A DNA stretch of 64,000 bases. Origin: Pedobacter deserti. Its GTDB lineage: Bacteria; Bacteroidota; Bacteroidia; Sphingobacteriales; Sphingobacteriaceae. Every line of letters begins with the position of its first letter. Position 1 is the first letter of the stretch. A program made the translations under genes and the position numbers. Of the stretch, positions 7,621-17,202 are shown one piece after another. The stretch lies in assembly GCF_024436415.1 (NCBI RefSeq), contig NZ_JAFMZQ010000001.1:1798001-1862000 (forward strand), given 5' to 3'. The notes under the pieces were generated by a model. It worked only from the letters and a program-made list of their open reading frames with translations, made no database searches and was not told where the DNA came from.

Positions 7621-9024
7621 CTAACGTCTTCTGATGTTTTCTATACCGGGCATGGTGCTGCTGTTTTGCGGGTGTTCTACCGTGCGACCGAACTTGATGC
7701 TCAATCCCATATAGACGGAGGCGTTTAACGGACCCCTGTTTTCGTTGAGCGTAGCCTTGATGGCGCCCGGGATATCAGAACTTGTTTTAAACAGGTTATC
7801 GGATCCCACAAAGGCTTCAAAGTTTGCCGTTTTATAAAGGCCTTGAATACCAAGCGACGTAAAATTATTAAAGTTGTATGCCGGTATCAGTGAAAGGGCA
7901 AAGTCGTTGTATTGGAACTTGTTGACCCAGGCAGCATCACCACCTTTATAGAAAAGGTTCTTAGATGCAATGATTCCGGGCGTATAGCTAAATCGCCCAT
8001 AGCCAAGCCAGAATGGCTTCGAAATCATAAAATCGGCCCGGGCGTTGGTAGGGGTGTAATGTCGTTTTCGTTTGTGCACATCAATGACAACATCAGTAAT
8101 CTTGTTTTCAATATCGCGTGCAGTGTTCGTTGCGGTGTCTATGAGCAGCAGTTTATCGAAGTTGGCGGTAACCGAGCTTCGCGACCATCGGATCAGGCCG
8201 AGATCTTTGATGTTGCCCATGATGAAAACGCCGTTTTTGGCGGTATAGGTTGTTCCCAGACTAATCGACGCGCCAGGGCTCTTAAAGGTTGGTACAAGTG
8301 TTTTTTTGCTTACTTCGTCCCAGTACAGGAAACTTCCCTGATAGATTCCCCGCAGCCTGACCGCAATGGTATCGCTGTCGCCCAAAGTCGCAAAGCCCGA
8401 TTCCTGAATGTTCAGCTTATTATGCGAGATGCCGCTTAAAAGACTTAGTTTAATGCCAAAGGCCAATCGTTTGGTGTAGTTTTCGCGGTAGCTGAGACTA
8501 AACTGGTGGTACGACTGCAACCAGCCTTTGTTGTTAAAGGCATCATCGAAATTTTTAATTCCGCTGTTTTTTAGTCGCCTGTAATTTTCAAGAACAGCAA
8601 GTGTTTCGTTTGTGTAGTCTAGTTGCCCGTCGGTTTTTACTTGCCAGGACAAGCCGATTTCTTTGTGGTATTTATAGGAATGAAATATTTTTAGGGTGGC
8701 CAGATAGATATTGCTGCTCTGGACGCCGGTGTTCATCTCTCCGGTACCAAGAGGTATATTGGAGGTATCATACAGACCGGTGTTGATCAGCTCCCTGAAG
8801 AAGGTTTCGTTACCACGGTTCTGAAACTTTAAACCGAAATAAGGCAGGAAAAAATTGGATGCAAACTTGCGGGAAGAATCAAGCTTAAAGGTCTTTTGTG
8901 CAGGGTTCTCGAAGCCGTCGAATAATGTTCCGGTGCCAAACAGACCATATTGCTGCGCGCGCAAAGAGCAGGATAAAAGAAGAAGAAGCGAGGTTTGGAC
9001 GAACACCTTGGTCATACGAAACAT
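7621..9024 (-). CDS. Predicted outer-membrane barrel protein (DUF5723-like)
   Basis: A 467-residue secreted protein with a signal peptide (hydrophobic TSLLLLLSCSLRA then QQYG). An alternative start at 9015 (MTKVFVQ) gives a tidier signal sequence. The body is rich in alternating beta strands with aromatic girdle residues and resembles Bacteroidota DUF5723 proteins, which are predicted outer-membrane barrels. The assignment is from sequence feel and moderate in certainty. It lies one base after the stop of the upstream 523-residue protein, so the two form an operon. Function unknown. Confidence 0.6.
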   Translation of the reverse strand: MFRMTKVFVQTSLLLLLSCSLRAQQYGLFGTGTLFDGFENPAQKTFKLDSSRKFASNFFLPYFGLKFQNRGNETFFRELINTGLYDTSNIPLGTGEMNTGVQSSNIYLATLKIFHSYKYHKEIGLSWQVKTDGQLDYTNETLAVLENYRRLKNSGIKNFDDAFNNKGWLQSYHQFSLSYRENYTKRLAFGIKLSLLSGISHNKLNIQESGFATLGDSDTIAVRLRGIYQGSFLYWDEVSKKTLVPTFKSPGASISLGTTYTAKNGVFIMGNIKDLGLIRWSRSSVTANFDKLLLIDTATNTARDIENKITDVVIDVHKRKRHYTPTNARADFMISKPFWLGYGRFSYTPGIIASKNLFYKGGDAAWVNKFQYNDFALSLIPAYNFNNFTSLGIQGLYKTANFEAFVGSDNLFKTSSDIPGAIKATLNENRGPLNASVYMGLSIKFGRTVEHPQNSSTMPGIENIRRR

Positions 9025-9025
9025 A

Positions 9026-10597
9026 CTATGGTGTTAAAGCTAAGGAATTTTGACTAAGACTGTCTGCCGGAGCTTTTTTTGTCATCAGTACGTTCGTTTG
9101 GTATTTCCCGTTTTCGCCGCTCATCTGCCATATAAAGGCGTTGAAATCTTTCATGCTTTCCTGACGCAAGTGCTTAAAATAAGGAAGATAGATATTTCTC
9201 AGTATAATCCTTGAAGAGTTATCAAGATCGGAATAAAACATGATAGACGAGCTGTTGGGCAACTGATTTATCGCGGCCAGGTAGTTGGGGCGGTTGATGA
9301 GCAAACGGTTGTTCCTGTAGTTGTTCAGGAAAACCTGGACCGTACTGGCGTAGTTCGCGAAAATCAGGTAATTGTCAACTATCGTATAGTATGGTCGCCT
9401 GAAATTTCTGAAGGGCTCGCCAAAAAAAGAAAAAAGCAGATCAGACTCTTTGAAGATGCGGATATCGTCGCTGTGTTCTGCACTCAGATCGAGTAAAAGC
9501 TGGCCCAGTTTTTCCCCATTGCTCAATGCTATGGCGCCAAGTTTCTCTGAAGTACTTAGCTGGAAGGTGATCAGTTGGTTGGTGAAATATCTCGGAAAGG
9601 TCTGTTCCAGGTCGAGATGGTATTTCTCGCTGATTTGCGCAGTGAGGTCGAGCGCAGTTTTTCCTTTGCTCGTGCCAGTTAGCCACTTGTTTAGCTCCTC
9701 TCGCCACCTGCCATATTGCAGTATGGTGTACACAATGTAATTGGCCGTATTTTCCGGTAGTATGTTTGTGATCGTCACCTTTTGTGGTACATGCCGGTAT
9801 AAGGCATAGTAGCTATCGCGTCCGTTAACCTGAGTACTGCCATTCAACAACAATTTCTCTGCGCTATAGTTATAAATAAGCGAGGTGTAGGCGTCCATAT
9901 GGTTGAGTACGGCAAGTTCTCCGCTTAGGTTTCCAGGCATGGTCGACTTAAGCACAGCGGGTAACTGGTTAAAATTGATATGCACTTCGGCTAGGCTGTT
10001 TTTTGAGATCCGGCTTGTCGACCTGATATAAGCCCCAAATGGGTTGTCTTTTTCCAGAGTTCTACTCAGCGCCTGGTTCAGTACTGCGGAAGAGGGAGAA
10101 AGGAACAGAAGGTTTTCGCGCAGGGTTAGGTAACAGGTGAGTGTGTCCGACAGATTTAGTTTGTACCGATCTTTTTCCAGGGTAACGTTGATTTTGCCAC
10201 CTAGTTCGCTTATTACCTGAGTCAGGTTGCTTTCGCTGTTTATCTGCGTAACATATAGGAAGGTCAGGTTTTTTTTCTCAGGAATCAGACCGATATAGAT
10301 ATTCTGTTTGTCGACAGCCTGAACTGCTGCCTGCGACTGTATGAGCATGTTTCCGATCGACTTGAGCTCGTTGTATTTGTCTGACCCCAGCACTTGCTGC
10401 AGGATGGGCTGGTCGCCCAGGATGTCGGTAATGCTTTTATCGTTCTGGAAACATAACACCAAGGCGGCATGCTGCGATATGGCGTAAAGGCTGCCGTCAC
10501 TATTCTTCTTGTCGGCATTTAACGCGGAAAAATAGAAGTAAGCCATTGCGACAATGGCCGTTAGTAACAGTAATATCAGGATTAGAATCTTTTTCAT
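9026..10597 (-). CDS. Membrane-anchored periplasmic protein, DUF3352-like
   Basis: A 523-residue protein with a single N-terminal anchor (MKKILILILLLLTAIVAMAY) and a large extracytoplasmic domain of repeated mixed alpha/beta units. I start it at 10597 (MKKIL), a normal signal-anchor start; five extra in-frame residues lie upstream. The layout, with repeated stretches such as PENTANYIVYTILQYG and LPNSSSIMFYSDLDNSSR, resembles DUF3352-type proteins, but I am not certain of this family. It is the first gene of an operon with the predicted outer-membrane protein downstream, so both may act in the envelope. Confidence 0.5.
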   Translation of the reverse strand: MKKILILILLLLTAIVAMAYFYFSALNADKKNSDGSLYAISQHAALVLCFQNDKSITDILGDQPILQQVLGSDKYNELKSIGNMLIQSQAAVQAVDKQNIYIGLIPEKKNLTFLYVTQINSESNLTQVISELGGKINVTLEKDRYKLNLSDTLTCYLTLRENLLFLSPSSAVLNQALSRTLEKDNPFGAYIRSTSRISKNSLAEVHINFNQLPAVLKSTMPGNLSGELAVLNHMDAYTSLIYNYSAEKLLLNGSTQVNGRDSYYALYRHVPQKVTITNILPENTANYIVYTILQYGRWREELNKWLTGTSKGKTALDLTAQISEKYHLDLEQTFPRYFTNQLITFQLSTSEKLGAIALSNGEKLGQLLLDLSAEHSDDIRIFKESDLLFSFFGEPFRNFRRPYYTIVDNYLIFANYASTVQVFLNNYRNNRLLINRPNYLAAINQLPNSSSIMFYSDLDNSSRIILRNIYLPYFKHLRQESMKDFNAFIWQMSGENGKYQTNVLMTKKAPADSLSQNSLALTP

Positions 10598-10656
10598 TTG
10601 CTGTATACGCAAACTTAGCTAAAACTGAGTAATTTTGTTCGACAAAAGCTTTTATA

Positions 10657-11049
10657 ATGAATAAGCAAATCCTGGTTGCCGCATCCTTATTAGGCGCATT
10701 GAGCGTAGTTCTTGGTGCTTTTGGGGCTCACGGACTCAAAAGCTTGATCAGCGAAGCGGAATTAGCTACCTGGGCAAAGGCTGTTGAGTATCAGTTTTAT
10801 CACACACTGGTATTATTGTTTCTTTCGAAATCTGGCAACCGGAGTACCCTTGTGAGGTGGTCTTACCGTTGCTTTGTATCTGGTATCGTACTTTTTTCAG
10901 GATCGCTGTACCTGCTTGCCACACGCAGTGCTACCGGGTTCGCGTTCGCATCATATTTGGGTCCCGTTACACCGATCGGGGGTGTACTGCTGATTGCCGG
11001 CTGGTTGATGCTTTTTCTATCTGCGTTGAAAACGTCGGCCGATGCTTGA
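10657..11049 (+). CDS. DUF423 family membrane protein
   Basis: A 130-residue protein with four predicted transmembrane helices. It carries the family signature LGAFGAHGLKSLI near the N-terminus and the later PIGGVLLIAGW. DUF423 (YgdD/TMEM256-like) proteins are widespread small inner-membrane proteins with no settled function. A TAATTTTG -7-like box lies at 10630-10637, but I see no -33 box at the right distance. The end overlaps priA by 8 bases. Confidence 0.85.
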   Translation: MNKQILVAASLLGALSVVLGAFGAHGLKSLISEAELATWAKAVEYQFYHTLVLLFLSKSGNRSTLVRWSYRCFVSGIVLFSGSLYLLATRSATGFAFASYLGPVTPIGGVLLIAGWLMLFLSALKTSADA

Positions 11050-13522
11050 TCTCATTAACAGTGATTTTGAAGAGCAAGAAACACTTTTCATAGAGGTTAT
11101 ACTGCCGCTTTCACTGTCTATTAATTATACCTACCGTGTGCCCTTTGATTTAAATGATCAAGTGGCGGTGGGTAAGCGGGTGGTGGTGCAGTTTGGCAAA
11201 AACCGGATATATACTGCATTGGTTAAGCGCATAGGGCATAGGGCGCCGGACGTATACGAAGCGAAGTATATTATTGATGTGGTAGATCAGCATCCAATCA
11301 TTACTCCCGAACAATTACGTCTGTGGGACTGGATAGCCGGCTATTACCTCTGCAATGAGGGAGACGTGATGGCGGCCGCTTTGCCGACAGGCCTGAAGCT
11401 TGCCAGCGAGACCGTTATCGTACTGAAAGAGGATGCTGAATGGGGGAATGAACTGCTTAACGAGAAGGAGCAGGTACTTTTGCAGGCCCTGCGGGGGCGG
11501 ACGCGGCTTACGGTCGACGATATCTCTGCATTGCTTGGTCAGAGAAAAGTTTATCCCATCATCAATTCGCTGCTGTCTAAAGACCTCATTTACATTGCTG
11601 AGGAGGTTTTAGAAAAATATAAGCCGCTTTACAGATCGTTCGTTACTTTGAATCCTTTTTATAAAGACGAGGCGCATCTGAAAGAACTCTTTACCATTCT
11701 GGAGCGGGCACCTAAACAATTAAATGCATTGCTGGCCTATATCAAACTTAGCAGAAGCCAGGATGGGATACCTAAGCACCAGTTGCTGGAGGAGAGTGGC
11801 TGCGGGGAGGCTGCACTGAAAACTATGGTGCAAAAGGAGATTTTCGTTGTTGAAAAGCGGGCTGTAAGCAGGCTAAGGGAGGGGGGCGACGACTTTGTGT
11901 TGAATTTCGAGCTGAGCGAAGCGCAAAAGCAGGCCCTGGAGGCGGTCGAAGTCTCCATGTTGACGAAGGAAGTGGTGTTGCTTCACGGGATCACTTCGTC
12001 GGGAAAAACTCAGGTGTACATCAAGCTGATCGAAAATGCTATCGAGCGCGGTGGTCAGGCCTTGATCCTGTTACCCGAGATAGCGCTGACAACACAGATT
12101 GTAGAGCGAATCCAGCGTTACTTTGGCGACGCGATAGGGGTTTACCACTCTAAATTTAATAATAACGAGCGTGTAGAGATATGGAATAAGGTGCTGAATG
12201 GCCAGTATCGTGTGGTGCTCGGAGCGCGCTCTGCGGTATTTCTTCCATTTACGGACCTGAAGTTGATTATTGTGGACGAGGAACATGAGTCGTCTTATAA
12301 GCAACATGATCCTTCGCCTCGGTACCAGGCCAGGGATGTAGCCATTTACCTCGGTCACCTGCACCAGGCCAAAGTGCTTTTGGGTTCGGCTACGCCATCC
12401 ATCGAAAGCTATTACAACGCTTTGGAGGGCAAGTATGGGCTGGTAAAACTGAAGAGCCGTTTTGGCGGGGTACAGCTACCGTTGCAGGAGGTGATCAGTA
12501 TCTCTGAAGAAACCAAGCGCAAAAAGATGGTGTCCTATTTTACCAGTAAACTGGTAGACGAGATGGCCGAAGCACTGGAACGCAAGGAGCAAGTGATCCT
12601 GTTTCAAAACAGGCGCGGTTATGCCACCATCCTGATTTGTGCGACCTGCGGATATGCGCCTAAGTGTGTAAACTGTGATGTCTCCCTCACCTTTCATAAA
12701 ACGAGTGGTAAACTGCACTGTCACTATTGCGGCTATTACCAGAGCAGCGTAAATATTTGTCCCGCCTGCGGCTCTGTGCATATTGAGCAAAAAGGTTTTG
12801 GGACGGAGCGTATTGAGGAGGAGCTGAGTCTGATCTTTCCTGAGGCTCGCATTGCAAGGCTTGATGTGGACGCCGCGCGTACCAAGAATGGTTTACAAAA
12901 GATCATCTCTTCTTTTCAGGAAAAGAAAACGGATATCCTGATCGGGACACAAATGGTGGCAAAGGGGCTCGACTTTGACGGCGTAACGCTGATTGGCGTA
13001 ATCAACGCCGACACCTTGCTGAACTATCCTGATTTCAGGGCTTTTGAGCGAAGTTACCAGTTGCTTGCCCAGGTTGCCGGACGAGCGGGCCGCAGGGATA
13101 AGCAGGGTAAGGTGATCATTCAGGCGTATAACGATAAGCATCGCGTGCTGAACCAGGTGAGAGAAAACCGCTACGAGGAGATGTACGAGGATGAGATGGC
13201 TGAGCGGTTTCAGTTTAACTATCCGCCATTTTGCAGGTTGATTTTCGTGACCATGAGACATAAAGACGCGGATGTGCTCAATGCCGCCTCGCAGCATTTT
13301 GCCGTGATGCTACGGGCGCGCCTGGGTAATATGGTGCTTGGTCCGGAACAGCCACTTGTGGCTCGTGTCAGGAACTATTATATCAAACAGGTCATCATCA
13401 AGATCGATAAGCAAACCTCTATCTCGAGAACCAAGACACTGCTTACAGAGGTTTTAACAGAATTTCAGGTCGACGGCAAATTTAAAGGTATTCTCTTCCA
13501 GACAGATGTAGATCCGTATTAA
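11042..13522 (+). CDS. priA: Primosomal protein N' (replication restart helicase)
   Basis: PriA recognises stalled forks and reloads the replisome. The 826-residue product has the N-terminal 3'-end-binding domain (residues 15-115), a winged-helix part, then the helicase: Walker A GITSSGKTQ at about 316-324, DEEH box at about 417, and helicase motifs QMVAKGLDFDGV and QVAGRAGRRDKQG. A zinc-binding insertion with eight cysteines (CATCGYAPKCVNC and later CHYCGY, CPACGS) spans about 533-580. Length is typical for Bacteroidota. The start overlaps the DUF423 gene, so it is probably co-transcribed. Confidence 0.96.
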   Translation: MLDLINSDFEEQETLFIEVILPLSLSINYTYRVPFDLNDQVAVGKRVVVQFGKNRIYTALVKRIGHRAPDVYEAKYIIDVVDQHPIITPEQLRLWDWIAGYYLCNEGDVMAAALPTGLKLASETVIVLKEDAEWGNELLNEKEQVLLQALRGRTRLTVDDISALLGQRKVYPIINSLLSKDLIYIAEEVLEKYKPLYRSFVTLNPFYKDEAHLKELFTILERAPKQLNALLAYIKLSRSQDGIPKHQLLEESGCGEAALKTMVQKEIFVVEKRAVSRLREGGDDFVLNFELSEAQKQALEAVEVSMLTKEVVLLHGITSSGKTQVYIKLIENAIERGGQALILLPEIALTTQIVERIQRYFGDAIGVYHSKFNNNERVEIWNKVLNGQYRVVLGARSAVFLPFTDLKLIIVDEEHESSYKQHDPSPRYQARDVAIYLGHLHQAKVLLGSATPSIESYYNALEGKYGLVKLKSRFGGVQLPLQEVISISEETKRKKMVSYFTSKLVDEMAEALERKEQVILFQNRRGYATILICATCGYAPKCVNCDVSLTFHKTSGKLHCHYCGYYQSSVNICPACGSVHIEQKGFGTERIEEELSLIFPEARIARLDVDAARTKNGLQKIISSFQEKKTDILIGTQMVAKGLDFDGVTLIGVINADTLLNYPDFRAFERSYQLLAQVAGRAGRRDKQGKVIIQAYNDKHRVLNQVRENRYEEMYEDEMAERFQFNYPPFCRLIFVTMRHKDADVLNAASQHFAVMLRARLGNMVLGPEQPLVARVRNYYIKQVIIKIDKQTSISRTKTLLTEVLTEFQVDGKFKGILFQTDVDPY

Positions 13523-13578
13523 GGTATGGGGTAGATTGGCCTCGGGGTGTCGATAAAAATCGGTATTTTTGGAGTGCA

Positions 13579-14235
13579 ATGGCTTATAAATTTGTCGATA
13601 ATTACAGAGAAAGAGGTGCCCGGAAAAAGTTGGTGTCGCACCTTGAGGCAAGAGGAATTACCGATAAGAAAGTACTCGCAGCGATAGGAAAAGTGCCCAG
13701 GCATTTCTTTTTTGACGAGACTTTCTGGAACCAGGCTTACAAGGATATTGCGTTTCCGATAGGTGACGGGCAAACCATTTCGCAGCCGTATACGGTGGCT
13801 TATCAGAGCGAACTTCTTCATATAAAAAAAGGCGATAAGGTACTTGAGATCGGAACCGGTTCAGGGTATCAGACCTGTATCTTGATGGAACTTGGTGCTG
13901 AGGTTTATACGATTGAGCGGCAGGAAAACATTTTTAAGCATACCATACGCGTGCTGCCTGGTATGGGATATAAAGCGAACTTTTTCTTTGGCGATGGTTC
14001 TAAGGGTATTCCTGAACACGCTCCGTATAATAAGATCATTGTAACTGCAGGCGCTCCCTTTGTTCCGGAAATCATGCTGAAGCAACTTAAGGTGGGCGGT
14101 ATCCTGGTGATACCGGTAGGCGATGAACATGCGCAGAAGATGGTGACCGTAATACGGGTGAGCGAGACGGAATATGACCGGATTGAACTGGATACCTTCC
14201 GGTTTGTGCCTCTCGTTGGCGATCAGGCCTGGTAA
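13579..14235 (+). CDS. pcm: Protein-L-isoaspartate O-methyltransferase
   Basis: PCMT methylates L-isoaspartyl residues in damaged proteins using S-adenosylmethionine so that they can return to aspartate. The 218-residue product contains the family's DGQTISQPYTVAYQ active-site stretch and the SAM motif LEIGTGSGYQTCIL, followed by the VYTIERQE acidic loop and VTAGAPFVPE. Length is normal. A -7-like box TATTTTTG (13564-13571) ends only 7 bases before the ATG, so the transcript may be nearly leaderless. It is convergent with smpB, directly abutting. Confidence 0.95.
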   Translation: MAYKFVDNYRERGARKKLVSHLEARGITDKKVLAAIGKVPRHFFFDETFWNQAYKDIAFPIGDGQTISQPYTVAYQSELLHIKKGDKVLEIGTGSGYQTCILMELGAEVYTIERQENIFKHTIRVLPGMGYKANFFFGDGSKGIPEHAPYNKIIVTAGAPFVPEIMLKQLKVGGILVIPVGDEHAQKMVTVIRVSETEYDRIELDTFRFVPLVGDQAW

Positions 14236-14688
14236 TCAGAACTTCATTGCACGGTCAAGTTCGCGTTTAGATTCACGTTCTTTAATGGTGTCGCGCTTGT
14301 CATATTCTTTTTTACCCTGCGCCAGCGCTATTTCAATTTTCGCAAAACCCCTGTCGTTGGTGTATATGCGCAGCGGTACAATGGTATATCCTTTTTCCTC
14401 GCTTTTTTGCTTCAACTTTTTGAGTTCTTTTTTATGCAGCAATAATACGCGGTCGCGCTTGATATCGTGATGATGAAAGGAGCTGTGGCTATATTCAGAG
14501 ATGTGCAGGTTACGGACATAAAGGGTGTTGCCGATGAACATACAAAATGCGTCAGACATATTCGCTTTGCCTTGTCTGATCGCCTTTATCTCTGTCCCTA
14601 ATAGGGCAATACCAGCCTGGTAATTCTCTACAATGTGGTAATCAAAATATGCTCGCTTGTTCTTTATCTGAATGTCGTTCGTTTTCAT
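14236..14688 (-). CDS. smpB: SsrA-binding protein (trans-translation)
   Basis: SmpB binds tmRNA and delivers it to stalled ribosomes. The 150-residue product has the OB-fold core NKRAYFDYHIVENYQAGIAL, the GTEIKAIRQGKANMSDAF segment and the basic C-terminal tail rich in Lys/Arg/Glu that forms a helix in the mRNA channel. I start at 14688 (MKTNDIQIKNKRA), dropping four residues of the longer frame. The ssrA gene is not in this window. Confidence 0.95.
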   Translation of the reverse strand: MKTNDIQIKNKRAYFDYHIVENYQAGIALLGTEIKAIRQGKANMSDAFCMFIGNTLYVRNLHISEYSHSSFHHHDIKRDRVLLLHKKELKKLKQKSEEKGYTIVPLRIYTNDRGFAKIEIALAQGKKEYDKRDTIKERESKRELDRAMKF

Positions 14689-14711
14689 AAGATCAATCAA
14701 ATATCCTGATT

Positions 14712-16577
14712 TTATCTTACAATGAGTACAGGAATGGTGACTTTATGACGTACGGCGTTAAGCGTGGTTCCAAGGATAATGTCTTTTATTCCCCGGTGAC
14801 CGTGGGCCCCCATGACGAGCAGTTCCAGTTTATTGGCCTTACTGATGTCAACAATCTCCTTTACTGCGGCCCCGTAACCGATGTGAATGCTAGCCTGGTA
14901 ACCGAGCTTCATCACGTCAAGCCTGTATTTCTCAAGATTCTCTGCATCACTTTGTGTCTCATTGTCGAGCGCCGAGTCGCCGTGATAACGCGCCGCTGCG
15001 GTTTCCACTACGTGGATGAAGTGGTAATGAGCATCTTTTCCGCCTTGCATTAAAGCATGTCTTATCGTGTTCCTGTCGTATTTTGAAAAGTCGACAGTTA
15101 CGCCAATGCGCTTATAGTTGATTTTTTCAATTTCTTTTATAGCAATGGCGTCGCCATGCGGGGCAGTTCCTGACGGTACACTGCGTTTATTTATCAGCGG
15201 ATAGATAAAAATAAAAAGCAAGAGCAAACCGATGGCTATAGTAACCGGTAAGACGATCCAATAAACATACCATTCGCCTTCGCCCGCCCAGGAGATGATT
15301 TCTTCGGCAACCAGTTTAACGTTCAGCGCTACGATGACGGCCGAACTGATCCATGCGAGTGCCTTAACCCATGGCTTAATGGCGAAACCTTTCATCGCGG
15401 TCTTATCAGACGTAAAGTGAATGAGCGGTATAACGGCAAAGCCTAACTGTAAACTGAGGACTACCTGGCTCAGGATAAGCAGGCCTCCAAGTGCGTCTTC
15501 CCCGAAATATAGGATCGTAAAAAATGCAGGTGCAATGGCAAGTATTCTGGTGATGAGCCTGCGCATCCAAGGCTGAATGCGAAGTTTCAGGTGGCCCTCC
15601 ATAACAATTTGTCCGGCAAGGGTACCGGTTACCGTAGAACTTTGCCCGGCGGCAATCAGTGCAATTGCAAACAACGCCGGGGCAGTGTCTCCAAATATAT
15701 TCTGCAGTAGTTTATGAGCATCCTGGATCTCGGCAACTTCGTGCATGCCATTTTTGAAAAAGGCGGTGGCGGCAAGGATAAGTATTGCTGCGTTCACAAA
15801 GAAGGCGAGGTTGAGCGCTACGGCAGTATCAATGAAATTGAATTTGAGTGCTTCTTTGATACCTTTCGTATCCCGTTCAAATTTCCTTGTCTGCACCAGC
15901 GAAGAGTGGAGATAAAGATTATGGGGCATAACGGTAGCTCCGATAATACCTATGGCGATATATAGCGCGTCGCCCGACAGCATAGAGGGCTCAAAGCCTC
16001 TAGCGATATCACCCAGCGCGGGTCTTACAATGAACATCTCAGCCAGGAACGAGATGCCTACAATGAATACCATGGAAACGATAAAGGCTTCCATTTTTCT
16101 CATGCCTTTATTCATCAGGAAAAGGAGGAGGACAGTGTCAAATATCGTAATCGATATCCCCCAGATAAGCGGCAGGCCAAATAAAAGGTTCAAGCCGATG
16201 GCCATGCCAATGATTTCGGCGAGATCGCAGGCGATGATGGCTGTTTGGGCTAAAATGAATAAAGGTGTATTGATCCAGCGGGGATAGCCTTTCCGCGAGG
16301 CCTGTGCGAGGTCCAGACCACGCACAATACCCAGGCGGGCGCTGAGTGACTGTAATAGAAGCGCAATCAGGTTCGACATTAAAAGCACCCAAATCAGGCT
16401 GTAGCCGAACTTGCTGCCGCCTGCGATGTCGGTAGCCCAGTTGCCCGGATCCATATACCCTACGCTGACGAGGTAAGCGGGGCCAAGAAAGGATAAAATC
16501 CGCCGCCAGCCGGTGCGTCTTCCCGTCTCCACACTCTGGTGCACCTCACTTAATGATTCATTGTTTTGTGCTGACAC
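14712..16577 (-). CDS. Nramp divalent metal transporter fused to a universal stress protein domain
   Basis: A 621-residue fusion. Residues about 25-460 form an Nramp transporter (proton-coupled Mn/Fe uptake) with the TM1 metal-site motif DPGNWATDIAGG and the TM6 motif VMPHNLYLHSS. Residues about 485-621 form a UspA-type domain beginning KRIGVTVDFSKYD and ending in GAHGHRGIKDIILGTT, which fits the ATP-binding pattern G-x2-G-x9-G-(S/T). Plain MntH proteins are about 410-450 residues, so the extra domain is real and in frame. The nucleotide-binding domain could couple transport to energy state (inference). An inverted repeat overlaps its promoter region at 16614-16627. Confidence 0.9.
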   Translation of the reverse strand: MSAQNNESLSEVHQSVETGRRTGWRRILSFLGPAYLVSVGYMDPGNWATDIAGGSKFGYSLIWVLLMSNLIALLLQSLSARLGIVRGLDLAQASRKGYPRWINTPLFILAQTAIIACDLAEIIGMAIGLNLLFGLPLIWGISITIFDTVLLLFLMNKGMRKMEAFIVSMVFIVGISFLAEMFIVRPALGDIARGFEPSMLSGDALYIAIGIIGATVMPHNLYLHSSLVQTRKFERDTKGIKEALKFNFIDTAVALNLAFFVNAAILILAATAFFKNGMHEVAEIQDAHKLLQNIFGDTAPALFAIALIAAGQSSTVTGTLAGQIVMEGHLKLRIQPWMRRLITRILAIAPAFFTILYFGEDALGGLLILSQVVLSLQLGFAVIPLIHFTSDKTAMKGFAIKPWVKALAWISSAVIVALNVKLVAEEIISWAGEGEWYVYWIVLPVTIAIGLLLLFIFIYPLINKRSVPSGTAPHGDAIAIKEIEKINYKRIGVTVDFSKYDRNTIRHALMQGGKDAHYHFIHVVETAAARYHGDSALDNETQSDAENLEKYRLDVMKLGYQASIHIGYGAAVKEIVDISKANKLELLVMGAHGHRGIKDIILGTTLNAVRHKVTIPVLIVR

Positions 16578-16613
16578 AAGTAAATTGTAATTAGGCGTTG
16601 CTATCTTATTTTG

Positions 16614-16627
16614 TTAGACAAATCTAA
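16614..16627 (-). promoter_or_regulatory. Putative -7 box and operator upstream of the Nramp fusion
   Basis: The minus strand reads TAGATTTG (complement of 16619-16626), a match to TAnnTTTG. It lies within the inverted repeat TTAGA-CAAA-TCTAA (16614-16627). TTAG-n6-CTAA is the half-site pattern of DtxR/MntR-type metal repressors, which fits a manganese transporter gene, but no DtxR-family regulator is encoded in the window and the -33 box is weak. Confidence 0.45.
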
Positions 16628-16679
16628 AAATTATCCTATGAAATATCATGGAAATTATGACAATCATTTTAGAATTAAA

Positions 16680-16711
16680 TTTGGTCTCAATATCACGTTG
16701 TTCTATCTTTG
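16680..16711 (+). promoter_or_regulatory. Promoter of the Lrp/AsnC gene
   Basis: TTTG (16680-16683) and TATCTTTG (16704-16711) are 20 bases apart, a full Bacteroidota promoter. The in-frame ATG at 16709 falls inside the -7 box, which rules it out as the start and supports 16730. Confidence 0.8.
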
Positions 16712-16729
16712 AGCTATCACAATAAAATT

Positions 16730-17200
16730 ATGGCAGTGGAACTTGATAAGACTGATTTTAAGATTCTTAAGTTACTTCAGGAAAATGGGCGAATTACCAA
16801 TTTGCTGTTGTCCCAGGAAATTGGCTTATCTCCCGCACCAACTTTGGAACGTGTCCGTAAACTAGAGCAGTCCGGCTATATCAAAAGCTATCATGCTTTG
16901 GTAGACGAGGAAAAGCTGGGTCTGGGTATCAAAACGTTCATCCAGATTCAGCTGGATTTTCATAAGAACAACACGATCCAGATTTTTCTTGATGAGGTGA
17001 ATCAGATCAAAGAAATTACGGAATGTCATCATGTCACCGGACAGGCTGACTTCCTGCTAAAGGTTTACGTAAACGATATCAAAGCGTATGAGCGACTGAT
17101 TATGGATAAGATCAGTAAGATATCCGTTGTTAAGACTTTCCAGACCATGATGATCATGTCTACCACGAAAAAGGAACCTATTGTTCCTTTGGCGTATTAA
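16730..17200 (+). CDS. Lrp/AsnC family transcriptional regulator
   Basis: A 156-residue regulator starting MAVELDKTDFKILKLLQENG. The N-terminal winged helix (about 5-60, with LSPAPTLERVRKLEQSGYI as recognition segment) is followed by a RAM ligand-binding domain (about 70-150, with VTGQADFLLKVYVNDI). Such proteins form octamers that sense amino acids. It is divergent from the Nramp fusion gene with about 150 bases between, so it might control it, but the target is unknown. Confidence 0.92.
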   Translation: MAVELDKTDFKILKLLQENGRITNLLLSQEIGLSPAPTLERVRKLEQSGYIKSYHALVDEEKLGLGIKTFIQIQLDFHKNNTIQIFLDEVNQIKEITECHHVTGQADFLLKVYVNDIKAYERLIMDKISKISVVKTFQTMMIMSTTKKEPIVPLAY

Positions 17201-17202
17201 GC

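Noticed and set aside
7912..8439. 175-codon open frame on the plus strand
   Set aside because: Antisense to the predicted outer-membrane protein; composition is unlike neighbours.
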